From positions 1 to 13,613 of the forward strand of contig SIAT01000030.1 of assembly GCA_009691645.1 (NCBI GenBank): a stretch of DNA of 13,613 nucleotides, given 5' to 3'. A model generated the notes under the pieces. It was not told the origin of the DNA. It did no database searches and saw nothing but the letters and a program-made list of their open reading frames with translations. Each line of letters starts with the position of its first letter. Position 1 is the first letter of the stretch. This document shows, piece after piece, positions 1 to 6,569 of the stretch. Both the position numbers and the translations under genes were made by a program. Source of the DNA: Pedosphaera sp. (GTDB taxonomy: Bacteria > Verrucomicrobiota > Verrucomicrobiia > Limisphaerales > SIAT01).

Positions 1-94
1 GCCCGCGCTCGCCGGACTGCGCCTTGCGCAGAGCGGCATCCACGGCGTTGACCGCCGCCCGCACCGCGTGGGAGCGGGCGACATCCCGGGGCAT
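1..94 (-). CDS. Partial minus-strand frame, unknown, runs off window start
   Basis: An ATG at 94 (minus) opens a frame that stays open for 31 codons to the window edge. The translation begins MPRDVARSHAVRAAV and continues with an Ala/Arg/Lys-rich stretch that looks like amphipathic helix (AVDAALRKAQSGERG). It looks more protein-like than the other frames here, but it is too short to assign. No Shine-Dalgarno site is evident. It may be the start of a real gene continuing to the left, or another chance frame in GC-rich decayed DNA. Confidence 0.2.
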   Translation of the reverse strand, partial: MPRDVARSHAVRAAVNAVDAALRKAQSGERG

Positions 95-216
95 CCTCGG
101 CCTGCTGGCCCGCGAGCCAGTGGGGAAAGCCTACTACCGCCAGCAGCAGTTCCAGCGCGAGGCCGAACCGGAGCAGGACACGCCCTTTTCAGCGACCCAG
201 CGGGAAGGGGCTGCGC

Positions 217-390
217 TCATGGCCGCAGCAGCAGCACCGTGCCGCCCTTCAAACCCAGGATTTCCGTGGGGGGGATAAATTCGGGTCTTTTCTCCATGGA
301 CGGCCTCGTCGTCGAGCTTTCCCAGCCCATCTCTGCAATGAAACGGAGGAAACGCGTCGTCGCCGCCGTGATGGCCGACGAGTCGGCCAT
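217..390 (-). CDS. Short hypothetical protein, 57 aa, possible C-terminal gene remnant
   Basis: The frame starts at ATG 390 and ends at TGA 219-217. The translation begins MADSSAITAATTRFLRFIAE and ends ILGLKGGTVLLLRP. It has a helical N-terminal half and a hydrophobic beta-like end, a more protein-like composition than the overlapping frames. The frame stays open only six codons upstream of this ATG (residues TGVKFV) before a TAA, so it may be the surviving 3' end of a longer decayed gene. The family was not recognised. No ribosome binding site is clear. Its stop overlaps an ATG in another frame (ATGA at 220-217), but that second frame looks spurious. Confidence 0.25.
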   Translation of the reverse strand: MADSSAITAATTRFLRFIAEMGWESSTTRPSMEKRPEFIPPTEILGLKGGTVLLLRP

Positions 391-504
391 GACGAACTTT
401 ACGCCGGTTTAGAGGGTGAAATTGCCCTCCCCACCCGTGGGCGCGTGGACAAGGTAATTCCACGGCTGCGCAGACCAAGAAAACCGTCGGAACAAAGGGT
501 TTAG

Positions 505-520
505 AGCCTGACGGCAGGCT
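505..520 (-). other. Small hairpin after the 526-826 remnant
   Basis: AGCCTGACGGCAGGCT is a perfect 6-bp stem with a 4-nt loop, lying 5 bp beyond the minus-strand stop at 526. On the minus strand it is followed by CTAAACCCTTTG, which is not a clean T tract, so it is at best a weak or degraded terminator. Confidence 0.25.
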
Positions 521-525
521 TGGCC

Positions 526-826
526 TTAGCCGCCACGGTGGACACAGACATCTTTCCCAAGCAAGGCAAGGAGGGGATGGGCATTGGGGTACAGGCAGAA
601 GGCCACATCGTCCCGGAGGCAGGGCATCTCGAGCAATCGGCGCGCGTTATGGGCGTAGCGACCGTCGGCGGCGATCAGATTCCCCCTTGGCACCGAGGTA
701 AATCTCGCGGGCAATCTGGGCGGCGACCTGTTCGGGTAGGAGACGGATGCGGTTCATCGGCGCGACATTCTTGCGATCTACCGGCGGAAGGCCAAGACTT
801 TCTGCGAAGGGAATCGGCACAGGCAC
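526..826 (-). pseudogene. Frameshifted gene remnant, about 100 aa, family uncertain
   Basis: Two overlapping minus-strand frames join into one protein-like sequence if one base is removed from the five-C run at 682-686 (five G on the coding strand). The first part (GTG 826, or ATG 757) reads VPVPIPFAESLGLPPVDRKN, then MNRIRLLPEQVAAQIAREIY and LGAKG. The second part continues NLIAADGRYAHNARRLLEMP and ends at TAA 528-526. The segment with AADGRYAHNARRL loosely recalls the second catalytic Asp region of DDE transposases. The segment MNRIRLLPEQVAAQIA resembles the N-terminus of MutL but lacks the GEV that should follow. Neither identification is secure. A homopolymer sequencing error could also explain the frameshift. 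Confidence 0.35.
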
Positions 827-832
827 GAAGGC

Positions 833-861
833 TTGACGCTTTCGCTAAAGCTTACTAGCTT
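833..861 (+). promoter_or_regulatory. Sigma70-type promoter for the tRNA-His-like gene
   Basis: A -35 box TTGACG (833-838) and a -10 box TAGCTT (856-861) are separated by 17 bp. Transcription would start near 868, about 7 nt before the tRNA-like 5' end, which is typical for a tRNA gene. The same pattern recurs before secA and ilvN in this window. Confidence 0.55.
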
Positions 862-875
862 CAGCAGCCTGAGTG

Positions 876-947
876 GTGGCCGCAGATCAATAGTAGATTC
901 CCAGATTGTGATTCTGGTTCTTGCCGGTTCGAGTCCCTTCGCTCACC
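876..947 (+). tRNA. tRNA-His (GTG), divergent or chimeric
   Basis: Arm spacing is canonical. The acceptor GTGGCCG is at 876-882, the D arm GATC/GATT with a 7-nt loop at 885-899, and the anticodon arm CCAGA-TTGTGAT-TCTGG at 901-917 (perfect stem, anticodon GTG at 908-910). A 5-nt variable loop follows, then a T loop TTCGAGT at 928-934 and a 3' acceptor strand CGCTCAC at 940-946. Histidine identity is supported by the extra G at 875 (G-1) opposite discriminator C947. CCA is not encoded; TCA follows. The 3' part does not fit the 5' part: the T stem GCCGG/CCCTT has two mismatches and a wobble, and the acceptor has one C-C mismatch and one wobble. It could be a real but divergent tRNA, a pseudogene, or a recombined tRNA. 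A promoter lies directly upstream. Confidence 0.6.
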
Positions 948-975
948 TCATTTTTAGCCCTTCGTTTTTCTTCTT

Positions 976-1809
976 ATGAAAGCCTACCGCCTCAACCGCC
1001 TGTTCAATGCCAAGAGCCGCCGCTGTTTCGACGTGGCGGTGGATCACGGATTTTTCAACGAGCGCAGCTTCCTCGGCGGCATCGAGAATCTGGAGAAATG
1101 CGTGCAGACGCTCGTGGCGGCCGCGCCGGACGCCATCCAGCTCACCCTCGGCCAAGCGCCGTTGTTGCAATCCATCGCCGGCAAGGAAAAGCCCGCGCTC
1201 GTCCTGCGCACGGACGTGGCGAATGTGTACGGTACCCAACTCCCGCGCGCTCTCTTCAGCCGGATGATCGAGCAACCGGTGGAGCAGGCGCTGCGGTTGG
1301 ATGCGAGCTGTGTGGTGGTGAATCTTTTCCGCATTCCGAACGAGCCCGAGGTGACCGACCAGTGCATCCAGAATATCCTCCGCATCAAACCGGAGTGCGA
1401 CCGTTACGGGATGCCGCTGATGATCGAGCCGCTGGTTTTCCAATCGAACCAGAAAGCGGGCGGTTACATGGTGGACGGCGATCTGGAGAAGATCCTGCCA
1501 CTCGTCCGCCAAGCGGTCGAGTTGGGCGCGGACATCATCAAAGCCGATCCGACAGACGACGTGGCGGTCTATCACAAGGTGGTGGAGATCGCCGGGCGCA
1601 TTCCAGTGCTGGTGCGTGGCGGTGGCAAGGTGTCGGACGCCGAGATTCTCGAGCGCACGCACCGTCTCATCGGGCAGGGTGCGTCCGGCATCGTCTATGG
1701 CCGGAACATCATTCAGCACGCCGATCCAGCAGGGATGACACGCGCGCTGATGGCGGTGGTGCATGACGGACTCACGCCGGTGCAGGCGGCCAAATTCATC
1801 AAGGCTTGA
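976..1809 (+). CDS. Class I aldolase of the DhnA/DeoC/LacD (LsrF-like) family
   Basis: This 277-residue protein matches the class I aldolase family that uses a Schiff-base lysine in a TIM barrel. Members include DhnA-type fructose-1,6-bisphosphate aldolases, LsrF and related enzymes. Visible signatures are DVAVDHGFF near residues 19-27, the lysine segment ADIIKADPTDD with Lys189 as the likely Schiff-base residue, and the phosphate-binding ends VRGGGK (213-218) and GIVYGRNI (238-245). Length is normal for the family. The ATG at 976 is preceded by a pyrimidine-rich leader without a Shine-Dalgarno site. The gene starts only 28 bp after the tRNA-like gene with no terminator between them, so it may be read from the tRNA promoter. 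A cytoplasmic glycolytic or sugar-phosphate role is likely. The exact substrate cannot be told from sequence alone. Confidence 0.85.
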   Translation: MKAYRLNRLFNAKSRRCFDVAVDHGFFNERSFLGGIENLEKCVQTLVAAAPDAIQLTLGQAPLLQSIAGKEKPALVLRTDVANVYGTQLPRALFSRMIEQPVEQALRLDASCVVVNLFRIPNEPEVTDQCIQNILRIKPECDRYGMPLMIEPLVFQSNQKAGGYMVDGDLEKILPLVRQAVELGADIIKADPTDDVAVYHKVVEIAGRIPVLVRGGGKVSDAEILERTHRLIGQGASGIVYGRNIIQHADPAGMTRALMAVVHDGLTPVQAAKFIKA

Positions 1810-1853
1810 AACGTTCCGCCGCGAGAAACCCAAGCGGCCGTATGTTTAATGCT

Positions 1854-1882
1854 TTGACGCTTGCGGCGCGTTTCCGTAGTTT
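1854..1882 (+). promoter_or_regulatory. Sigma70-type promoter for secA-gatB
   Basis: TTGACG (1854-1859) and TAGTTT (1877-1882) are separated by 17 bp. The predicted start near 1889 gives a leader of about 17 nt that contains the AGGA site and ends at ATG 1906. The -10 box is weak against the E. coli consensus but matches the pattern before the tRNA and ilvN. Confidence 0.5.
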
Positions 1883-1896
1883 CGCCAGACCTTTTT

Positions 1897-1900
1897 AGGA
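1897..1900 (+). promoter_or_regulatory. Shine-Dalgarno site that sets the secA start
   Basis: AGGA lies 5 nt before ATG 1906. It supports this ATG over an in-frame TTG at 1861, which lies inside the predicted promoter and would add 15 residues not seen in SecA proteins. Confidence 0.6.
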
Positions 1901-1905
1901 AACAA

Positions 1906-4900
1906 ATGCTAGGCTTTCTCAAGAAAATCTTCGGGACAAAGAACGATCGCGAAGTCCGCCGGTTGCGCGAAAGCGTCGTCCTCCGCGTCAACCAACACGA
2001 AGAGGAGTTGCAAAAACAATCCGCCGACGTGCTCCGCCAGAAGACCGCCGCGTGGAAGTCCGAGCTTTCGCAGATCAAGGACGGCGTTCAACTCGCCACG
2101 CGGCTCGAGGAGATTTTGCCCGAGGCTTTCGCGGTGGTGAAGAACGCCTGCCGTCGGCTCTGCGGCACGGATGTTTCGGTGCGCAGCCACCCGTTGCGCT
2201 GGGAGATGGTGCCGTTCGACGTGCAGATCATCGGCGGTTATGGCCTGCACACTGGGCGCATCGCGGAGATGGCGACCGGCGAGGGCAAAACGCTCGTCGC
2301 GACTTTGCCCGTCTATCTGAACGCCCTCAGCGGCCGCGGTGTGCATGTGGTGACGGTGAATGATTACCTCGCCGCCCGCGACAGCGAATGGATGGGCGCC
2401 GTGTACAAAACGCTCGGCTTGACCGTCGGCTGCATCGTGCATGATCAATCGCCCGCCGAACGCCGCGAGCAATACAACTGCGACATCACCTACGGCACCA
2501 ATTCCGAGTTCGGCTTCGATTATCTGCGCGACAACGGCATGGCGAGCAACGCCGAGGAGCAGGTGCAGCGCGGGCATTATTTCGCCATCGTGGACGAGGT
2601 GGACTCGATCCTCATCGACGAAGCGCGCACGCCGCTAATCATCAGCGGCCCGGCAGTGGTGCGTGAGGAGAACAAACTTTACGAGCAGCTCAAGCCTTCC
2701 ATCGAATCCATCGTTCGTGCGCAGAACAAACTTTGTGAACGCTACCTTTCCGAAGCCGAGGCGCTGATTAAAAAGCTCGCGCCGGATGCGCCGGAAAAGC
2801 TCTCCGACCGCGCCGCGACCGAGAGCGAGATCGGCCTGTTGCTTTATCGCGCCAGGCTCGGCCATCCGAAAGCGCCGGTCTTGATGCAATTGCTGGAAGT
2901 CGGCGATAATTTGCGCCGGTTGAACGCGGCCGAGCTTCAGCTTCTCGCCGACCAGACGAAAAAAGATTTGTACGCGCAAAAGGAGGAGCTTTTCTTCGCC
3001 ATCGAGGAGAAGAGCCACGAGGCCGATCTCACCGAGAAGGGCCGCGCCTATCTCAGCCCGAAGGATCCTGATGCGTTCGTGATGCCCGATCTCGCCGCGG
3101 CCTACGTGGAGATTGACGGCGGACCGGAACAGGATGTGCACAAGCGCGGGCAGGCCAAGGCGCAGGTGCAGGCCGACTTCGAGCGCAAGGCCGAGCGCAT
3201 TCACATCATCGCGCAGTTGCTCAAGGCTTATTGTCTGTACGAAAAAGACGTGCAGTACGTGGTGCAGGAAAACAAGGTCATCATCGTGGACGAGCACACC
3301 GGCCGCCTGATGAGTGGCCGCCGCTGGAGCGATGGCCTGCACCAGGCCGTCGAAGCGAAGGAAGATGTCGAGATCGAGCGCGAGACGCAGACTTACGCCA
3401 CCATCACGATTCAGAACTATTTCCGTCTCTACACGAAGCTCTCTGGCATGACCGGCACGGCGGAGACTTCCGCCTCGGAGTTCCACGGTGTGTACAAGCT
3501 CGGCGTGATGGTCGTCCCGACCAACCAAGTCTGCTTGCGCGCGGATTCGGACGACACCGTTTTCAAGACTAAGCGGGAGAAGTTCTCGGCTGTCAGCAAG
3601 GAGATCAAAGAGATCCACGCGAAAGGCCGGCCGATTCTCGTTGGCACCATCTCGGTCGAGACGAGCGAATTCCTTTCCCGTCTATTGAAGAAGGAAGGCA
3701 TCGTCCACTCCGTCCTCAACGCCAAGTATCACCAGCAGGAGGCCGAGATCATCGCTCGCGCTGGTCAGCGCGGTTCGGTGACTATCGCCACCAACATGGC
3801 CGGCCGCGGCACGGACATCAAACTCGGCGCCGACGTCGCCGGCCTCGGCGGTTTGCACGTGCTGAGCACCGAGCGTCACGAAGCGCGGCGCATTGATCGC
3901 CAGCTCCGCGGTCGTTGCGCGCGGCAGGGCGATCCCGGCAGTTCGCATTTCTTCCTTTCGCTCGAAGACGATTTGATGCGCCTCTACGGCGGCGAGAAGA
4001 TGCTGAAGCTGCTCGATAGCAACATGGCCAAGCGCTTCGGAATGACGTTGCCCGAAGGCGAGCCGCTCGAGCATCCGTTGCTCAACCGCTCCATCGGCCA
4101 GGCGCAGACGCGCGTGGAGAACCACCACTACGAGGCGCGCAAACGCACGCTCGAGTACGACGACGTGATGAACAAGCAGCGCGAGCTGCTCTACGGATTC
4201 CGCAATCAAGTCATCCACGGCGACGACGTGCGCGACCGGTTGATGGACATCATGGAAGATGTCGTCATCCAGAAGGTCAACCAATCCACGAGTGCTGATA
4301 CGGAGATTGGCACGTGGCAATTCCGGCAGCTCTGCGATTGGGTGAACTTGAATTTCCCGCTCGGCATTCCCGAGAGCGAGTTGGTGAAGGTGACCGAGAC
4401 TTCGCGCGAAGCGCCGCTCAAAGACTCGGTGTTCGACGGACTCAATCCGGCGCAGTTCGGTCTCTGCCAATTTCTCATCGAGCGCATCCGCGGCGCTTAC
4501 GACTTGAAGGTGAGCCACGAAGACGCCGAAGCGCTGAAGTCGGTCGAGCGCTTCACGATGCTCACCGCCATCGACAAGCTTTGGCAGGAACACCTCTACA
4601 CGATGGATGGTTTGCGAAATTCCATTGGCCTGCGCGCCTACGGCCAGCGCGATCCGTTGCTGGAATACAAAGCCGAGGCGTTCGGTCTTTTCGAGGAGTT
4701 GATGGTCAGCATCAAGACGGAGATCTGCCACAACATCTTCCGCAGCGCCTCGAGCCTGATGGCTTTCGAGAATTTCCTGCGCAACCTGCCGCAGACGCTC
4801 ACGCACGAATCGTCCGGCGGCTTCGGCAATCCGGATGCGACCGCCGCGCCGAGCGATGTGGTGAACGAGGCGACCGAGGCACTCAGCAAAACCAAGCCGG

Positions 4901-4983
4901 TCCGCACTGGACCAAAGGTCGGTCGCAACGATCCGTGCCCGTGCGGCAGCGGCAAAAAGTACAAGCAGTGCTGCGGTCGCTGA
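1906..4983 (+). CDS. secA: Preprotein translocase ATPase SecA
   Basis: SecA is the cytoplasmic and membrane-peripheral ATPase that drives unfolded preproteins through SecYEG. The 1025-residue product shows the full motor: Walker A ATGEGKT (123-129), Walker B DEVD (230-233) followed by the IDEART segment, VDEHTGR (461-467), TNMAGRGTDI (629-638) and the arginine-finger motif RGRCARQGD (668-676). In the last motif CA replaces the more usual SG or AG. A helical wing/scaffold region follows (YDDVMNKQR and DKLWQEHL segments). The C-terminus is a SEC-C zinc motif with Cys1011, 1013, 1022 and 1023 (CxCx8CC). Compared with E. coli SecA (901 aa), about 100 extra residues lie in the preprotein cross-linking domain, roughly 269-358. 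Similar insertions are known in Bacteroidetes SecA. gatB follows after 32 bp, probably in the same operon. Confidence 0.98.
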   Translation: MLGFLKKIFGTKNDREVRRLRESVVLRVNQHEEELQKQSADVLRQKTAAWKSELSQIKDGVQLATRLEEILPEAFAVVKNACRRLCGTDVSVRSHPLRWEMVPFDVQIIGGYGLHTGRIAEMATGEGKTLVATLPVYLNALSGRGVHVVTVNDYLAARDSEWMGAVYKTLGLTVGCIVHDQSPAERREQYNCDITYGTNSEFGFDYLRDNGMASNAEEQVQRGHYFAIVDEVDSILIDEARTPLIISGPAVVREENKLYEQLKPSIESIVRAQNKLCERYLSEAEALIKKLAPDAPEKLSDRAATESEIGLLLYRARLGHPKAPVLMQLLEVGDNLRRLNAAELQLLADQTKKDLYAQKEELFFAIEEKSHEADLTEKGRAYLSPKDPDAFVMPDLAAAYVEIDGGPEQDVHKRGQAKAQVQADFERKAERIHIIAQLLKAYCLYEKDVQYVVQENKVIIVDEHTGRLMSGRRWSDGLHQAVEAKEDVEIERETQTYATITIQNYFRLYTKLSGMTGTAETSASEFHGVYKLGVMVVPTNQVCLRADSDDTVFKTKREKFSAVSKEIKEIHAKGRPILVGTISVETSEFLSRLLKKEGIVHSVLNAKYHQQEAEIIARAGQRGSVTIATNMAGRGTDIKLGADVAGLGGLHVLSTERHEARRIDRQLRGRCARQGDPGSSHFFLSLEDDLMRLYGGEKMLKLLDSNMAKRFGMTLPEGEPLEHPLLNRSIGQAQTRVENHHYEARKRTLEYDDVMNKQRELLYGFRNQVIHGDDVRDRLMDIMEDVVIQKVNQSTSADTEIGTWQFRQLCDWVNLNFPLGIPESELVKVTETSREAPLKDSVFDGLNPAQFGLCQFLIERIRGAYDLKVSHEDAEALKSVERFTMLTAIDKLWQEHLYTMDGLRNSIGLRAYGQRDPLLEYKAEAFGLFEELMVSIKTEICHNIFRSASSLMAFENFLRNLPQTLTHESSGGFGNPDATAAPSDVVNEATEALSKTKPVRTGPKVGRNDPCPCGSGKKYKQCCGR

Positions 4984-5000
4984 GCGACATTCCGTAAGTC

Positions 5001-5006
5001 AGGGAG
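5001..5006 (+). promoter_or_regulatory. Shine-Dalgarno site of gatB
   Basis: AGGGAG sits 9 nt before ATG 5016. With the secA site, it is one of only two clear Shine-Dalgarno sites in the window. Confidence 0.55.
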
Positions 5007-5015
5007 AAAGCTGCT

Positions 5016-6458
5016 ATGGTGGAATACGAAGTGGTCATCGGCCTTGAGATGCACGTCCAGCTCAAGACCAAGTCGAAGATGTGGTGCGGTTGTGCCAACG
5101 AGTTCGGTGCATCGCCGAACACGAACGTCTGTCCCGTCTGCCTCGGTCTGCCCGGCGTGTTGCCGGTGGCCAACGAGGAGGGGCTGCGCCAGACCGCGCT
5201 CGCGGGGCTTTTGCTCAATTGCGAGGTCACGCGCTACGCGAAATTCGACCGCAAGAATTACTTCTACCCGGACGCGCCGAAGAATTACCAGATTACCCAG
5301 TTCGACAAGCCGAGCACGCAGCACGGCTACGTGGATTTCGAGTTCAATGGATTGGGCTCGGTGAATGGCATGTCCCGCGTGCGCATCACCCGCGCCCATC
5401 TCGAAGAGGATGTCGGGAAGAACTTCCACTTCGACCGCCAATCGGGCGTGGATTTCAATCGCGCCGGAGTGCCGCTGCTTGAGATCGTTTCCGAGCCGGA
5501 CATCACCAGCCCGGACATGGCGTACGAGTATCTCAATGCGCTCAAGGATATCCTCGTGTACGGCGGCGTCTCCGACTGCGACATGGAGAAGGGGATGGTG
5601 CGCTGTGACGTGAACGTGAGCGTGCGACCAAAGGGCGCGAAGGAACTCGGCGCGAAGATCGAGATCAAGAACATGAACAGCTTCTCCGGTGCGCGCCGCG
5701 CGCTGGAGTACGAGATCCCGCGCCAGATCGAGGTTGTTTCAAAAGGTGGCAAACTCTCCCAAGAAACTCGTCGCTGGGACGACCCGTCCGGCATGACCGA
5801 GATGATGCGCAGCAAAGAGCAGGCGCACGATTACCGCTATTTCCCCGAGCCGGACTTGATGCCGTTCGCGCCGGACGCCGCGTGGATTGCCGCGGTGCAG
5901 AAGCGAGTGGTGGAACTGCCGCTCGCGCGCAAGCAGCGTTTCATGCGCGACTACCAACTCCCCGCACCCGACGCGCAGACGTTTGTGTGGGACGTGCCGC
6001 TGGGCGCTTATTTCGAGGGCGTCGCGAAAGGCGCGAAGAACACGAAGGCCATCGCCAACTGGGTCATCAATAATCTCCGCGCCAAGCTCACCGAGAGCGC
6101 GGCCACGCTGGCGGACCTGAAGTTCAAGCCGGACGCCATCCACGAACTCGTCGCGCTCGTGGATTCGGGTAAGATCAGCAGCAAGATTGCGCAGGAGGTT
6201 TTTGCCGAGATGTTCGCCAGCGGCGACGCGCCCGCAGTCATCGTGGAGAAGAAGGGACTCGCGCAGGTGAGCGACACCGGCGCCATCGAGAAGTTCTGCG
6301 ACGACGCCATCGCGGCGAATCCGAAGAGCGCGGCTGACTTCAAGGCCGGCAACGCCAACGCGCTCAACTTCCTCAAGGGTCAGGTGATGAAAGCCAGCAA
6401 GGGCAAAGCGAATCCGGCTCTCGTCGGCGAGATTCTCGAGCGCAAGCTGAAGGGCTGA
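5016..6458 (+). CDS. gatB: Asp-tRNA(Asn)/Glu-tRNA(Gln) amidotransferase subunit B
   Basis: GatB is the tRNA-binding kinase subunit of the GatCAB amidotransferase. It activates mischarged Glu-tRNA(Gln) or Asp-tRNA(Asn) so that ammonia from GatA can convert it to the correct aminoacyl-tRNA. The 480-residue product has the family signatures VIGLEMHVQL (7-16), NTNVCPVCLGLPGVLPV (35-51), RKNYFYPDAPKNYQITQ (79-95) and DFNRAGVPLLEIVSEPD (146-162). It ends in a helical GatB/YqeY domain from about residue 330. Cys24, Cys26, Cys39 and Cys42 form a four-cysteine zinc site, present in many GatB proteins but absent in some such as that of S. aureus. The start at 5016 is supported by AGGGAG upstream and by the conserved motif starting within ten residues. 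Its partners gatA and gatC are not in the window. Confidence 0.97.
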   Translation: MVEYEVVIGLEMHVQLKTKSKMWCGCANEFGASPNTNVCPVCLGLPGVLPVANEEGLRQTALAGLLLNCEVTRYAKFDRKNYFYPDAPKNYQITQFDKPSTQHGYVDFEFNGLGSVNGMSRVRITRAHLEEDVGKNFHFDRQSGVDFNRAGVPLLEIVSEPDITSPDMAYEYLNALKDILVYGGVSDCDMEKGMVRCDVNVSVRPKGAKELGAKIEIKNMNSFSGARRALEYEIPRQIEVVSKGGKLSQETRRWDDPSGMTEMMRSKEQAHDYRYFPEPDLMPFAPDAAWIAAVQKRVVELPLARKQRFMRDYQLPAPDAQTFVWDVPLGAYFEGVAKGAKNTKAIANWVINNLRAKLTESAATLADLKFKPDAIHELVALVDSGKISSKIAQEVFAEMFASGDAPAVIVEKKGLAQVSDTGAIEKFCDDAIAANPKSAADFKAGNANALNFLKGQVMKASKGKANPALVGEILERKLKG

Positions 6459-6520
6459 TTCGCGCGCTTGGCAGAAGGTTTTCTGGGCGGCCTCATTTTT
6501 CTTTTCCCGCCAAAAGCAAA

Positions 6521-6546
6521 CGAGGCGTGACTTGCGTCACGCCTCG
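6521..6546 (-). terminator. Hairpin terminator between gatB and the oxidoreductase gene
   Basis: A perfect 11-bp stem CGAGGCGTGAC / GTCACGCCTCG encloses a 4-nt loop. On the minus strand the loop is GCAA (GNRA class) and the stem is followed by TTTGCTTTT, so it best terminates the minus-strand oxidoreductase gene ending at 6570. On the plus strand the tail is only TCGCGTTTGAATT, so termination of secA-gatB from that side would be weaker. Confidence 0.75.
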
Positions 6547-6569
6547 TCGCGTTTGAATTGTCTGGCCGC

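Larger units (their letters stand above)
1..832. other. Gene-poor, probably decayed region before the tRNA
   Basis: No intact, recognisable gene is visible in this stretch. Open frames on both strands are short, and most have low-complexity, GC-driven translations. The only protein-like pieces lie on the minus strand: a partial frame at 1-94, a 57-codon frame at 217-390, and a frameshifted remnant at 526-826. They lie in different frames and do not join into one protein. A stretch around 110-176 (minus) reads as a hydrophobic segment in yet another frame. The best explanation is decayed accessory DNA next to a tRNA gene. Poor assembly at a contig start is an alternative. No terminal inverted repeats or integrase gene were seen. 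Confidence 0.5.

Noticed and set aside
943..1833. Minus-strand open frame of 296 codons opposite the aldolase
   Set aside because: Its translation is rich in His, Arg and Asp with no recognisable family. It mirrors the GC codon bias of the plus-strand aldolase, which has clear motifs.
1861..1905. Upstream TTG start for SecA adding 15 residues
   Set aside because: The added residues lie within the predicted promoter and do not resemble SecA. ATG 1906 has AGGA five bases upstream and gives the usual SecA N-terminus.
2635..4806. Two long minus-strand open frames (327 and 374 codons) opposite secA
   Set aside because: They lie fully inside secA, whose motifs run the whole length of the plus strand. 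They are shadows produced by GC-rich third positions.
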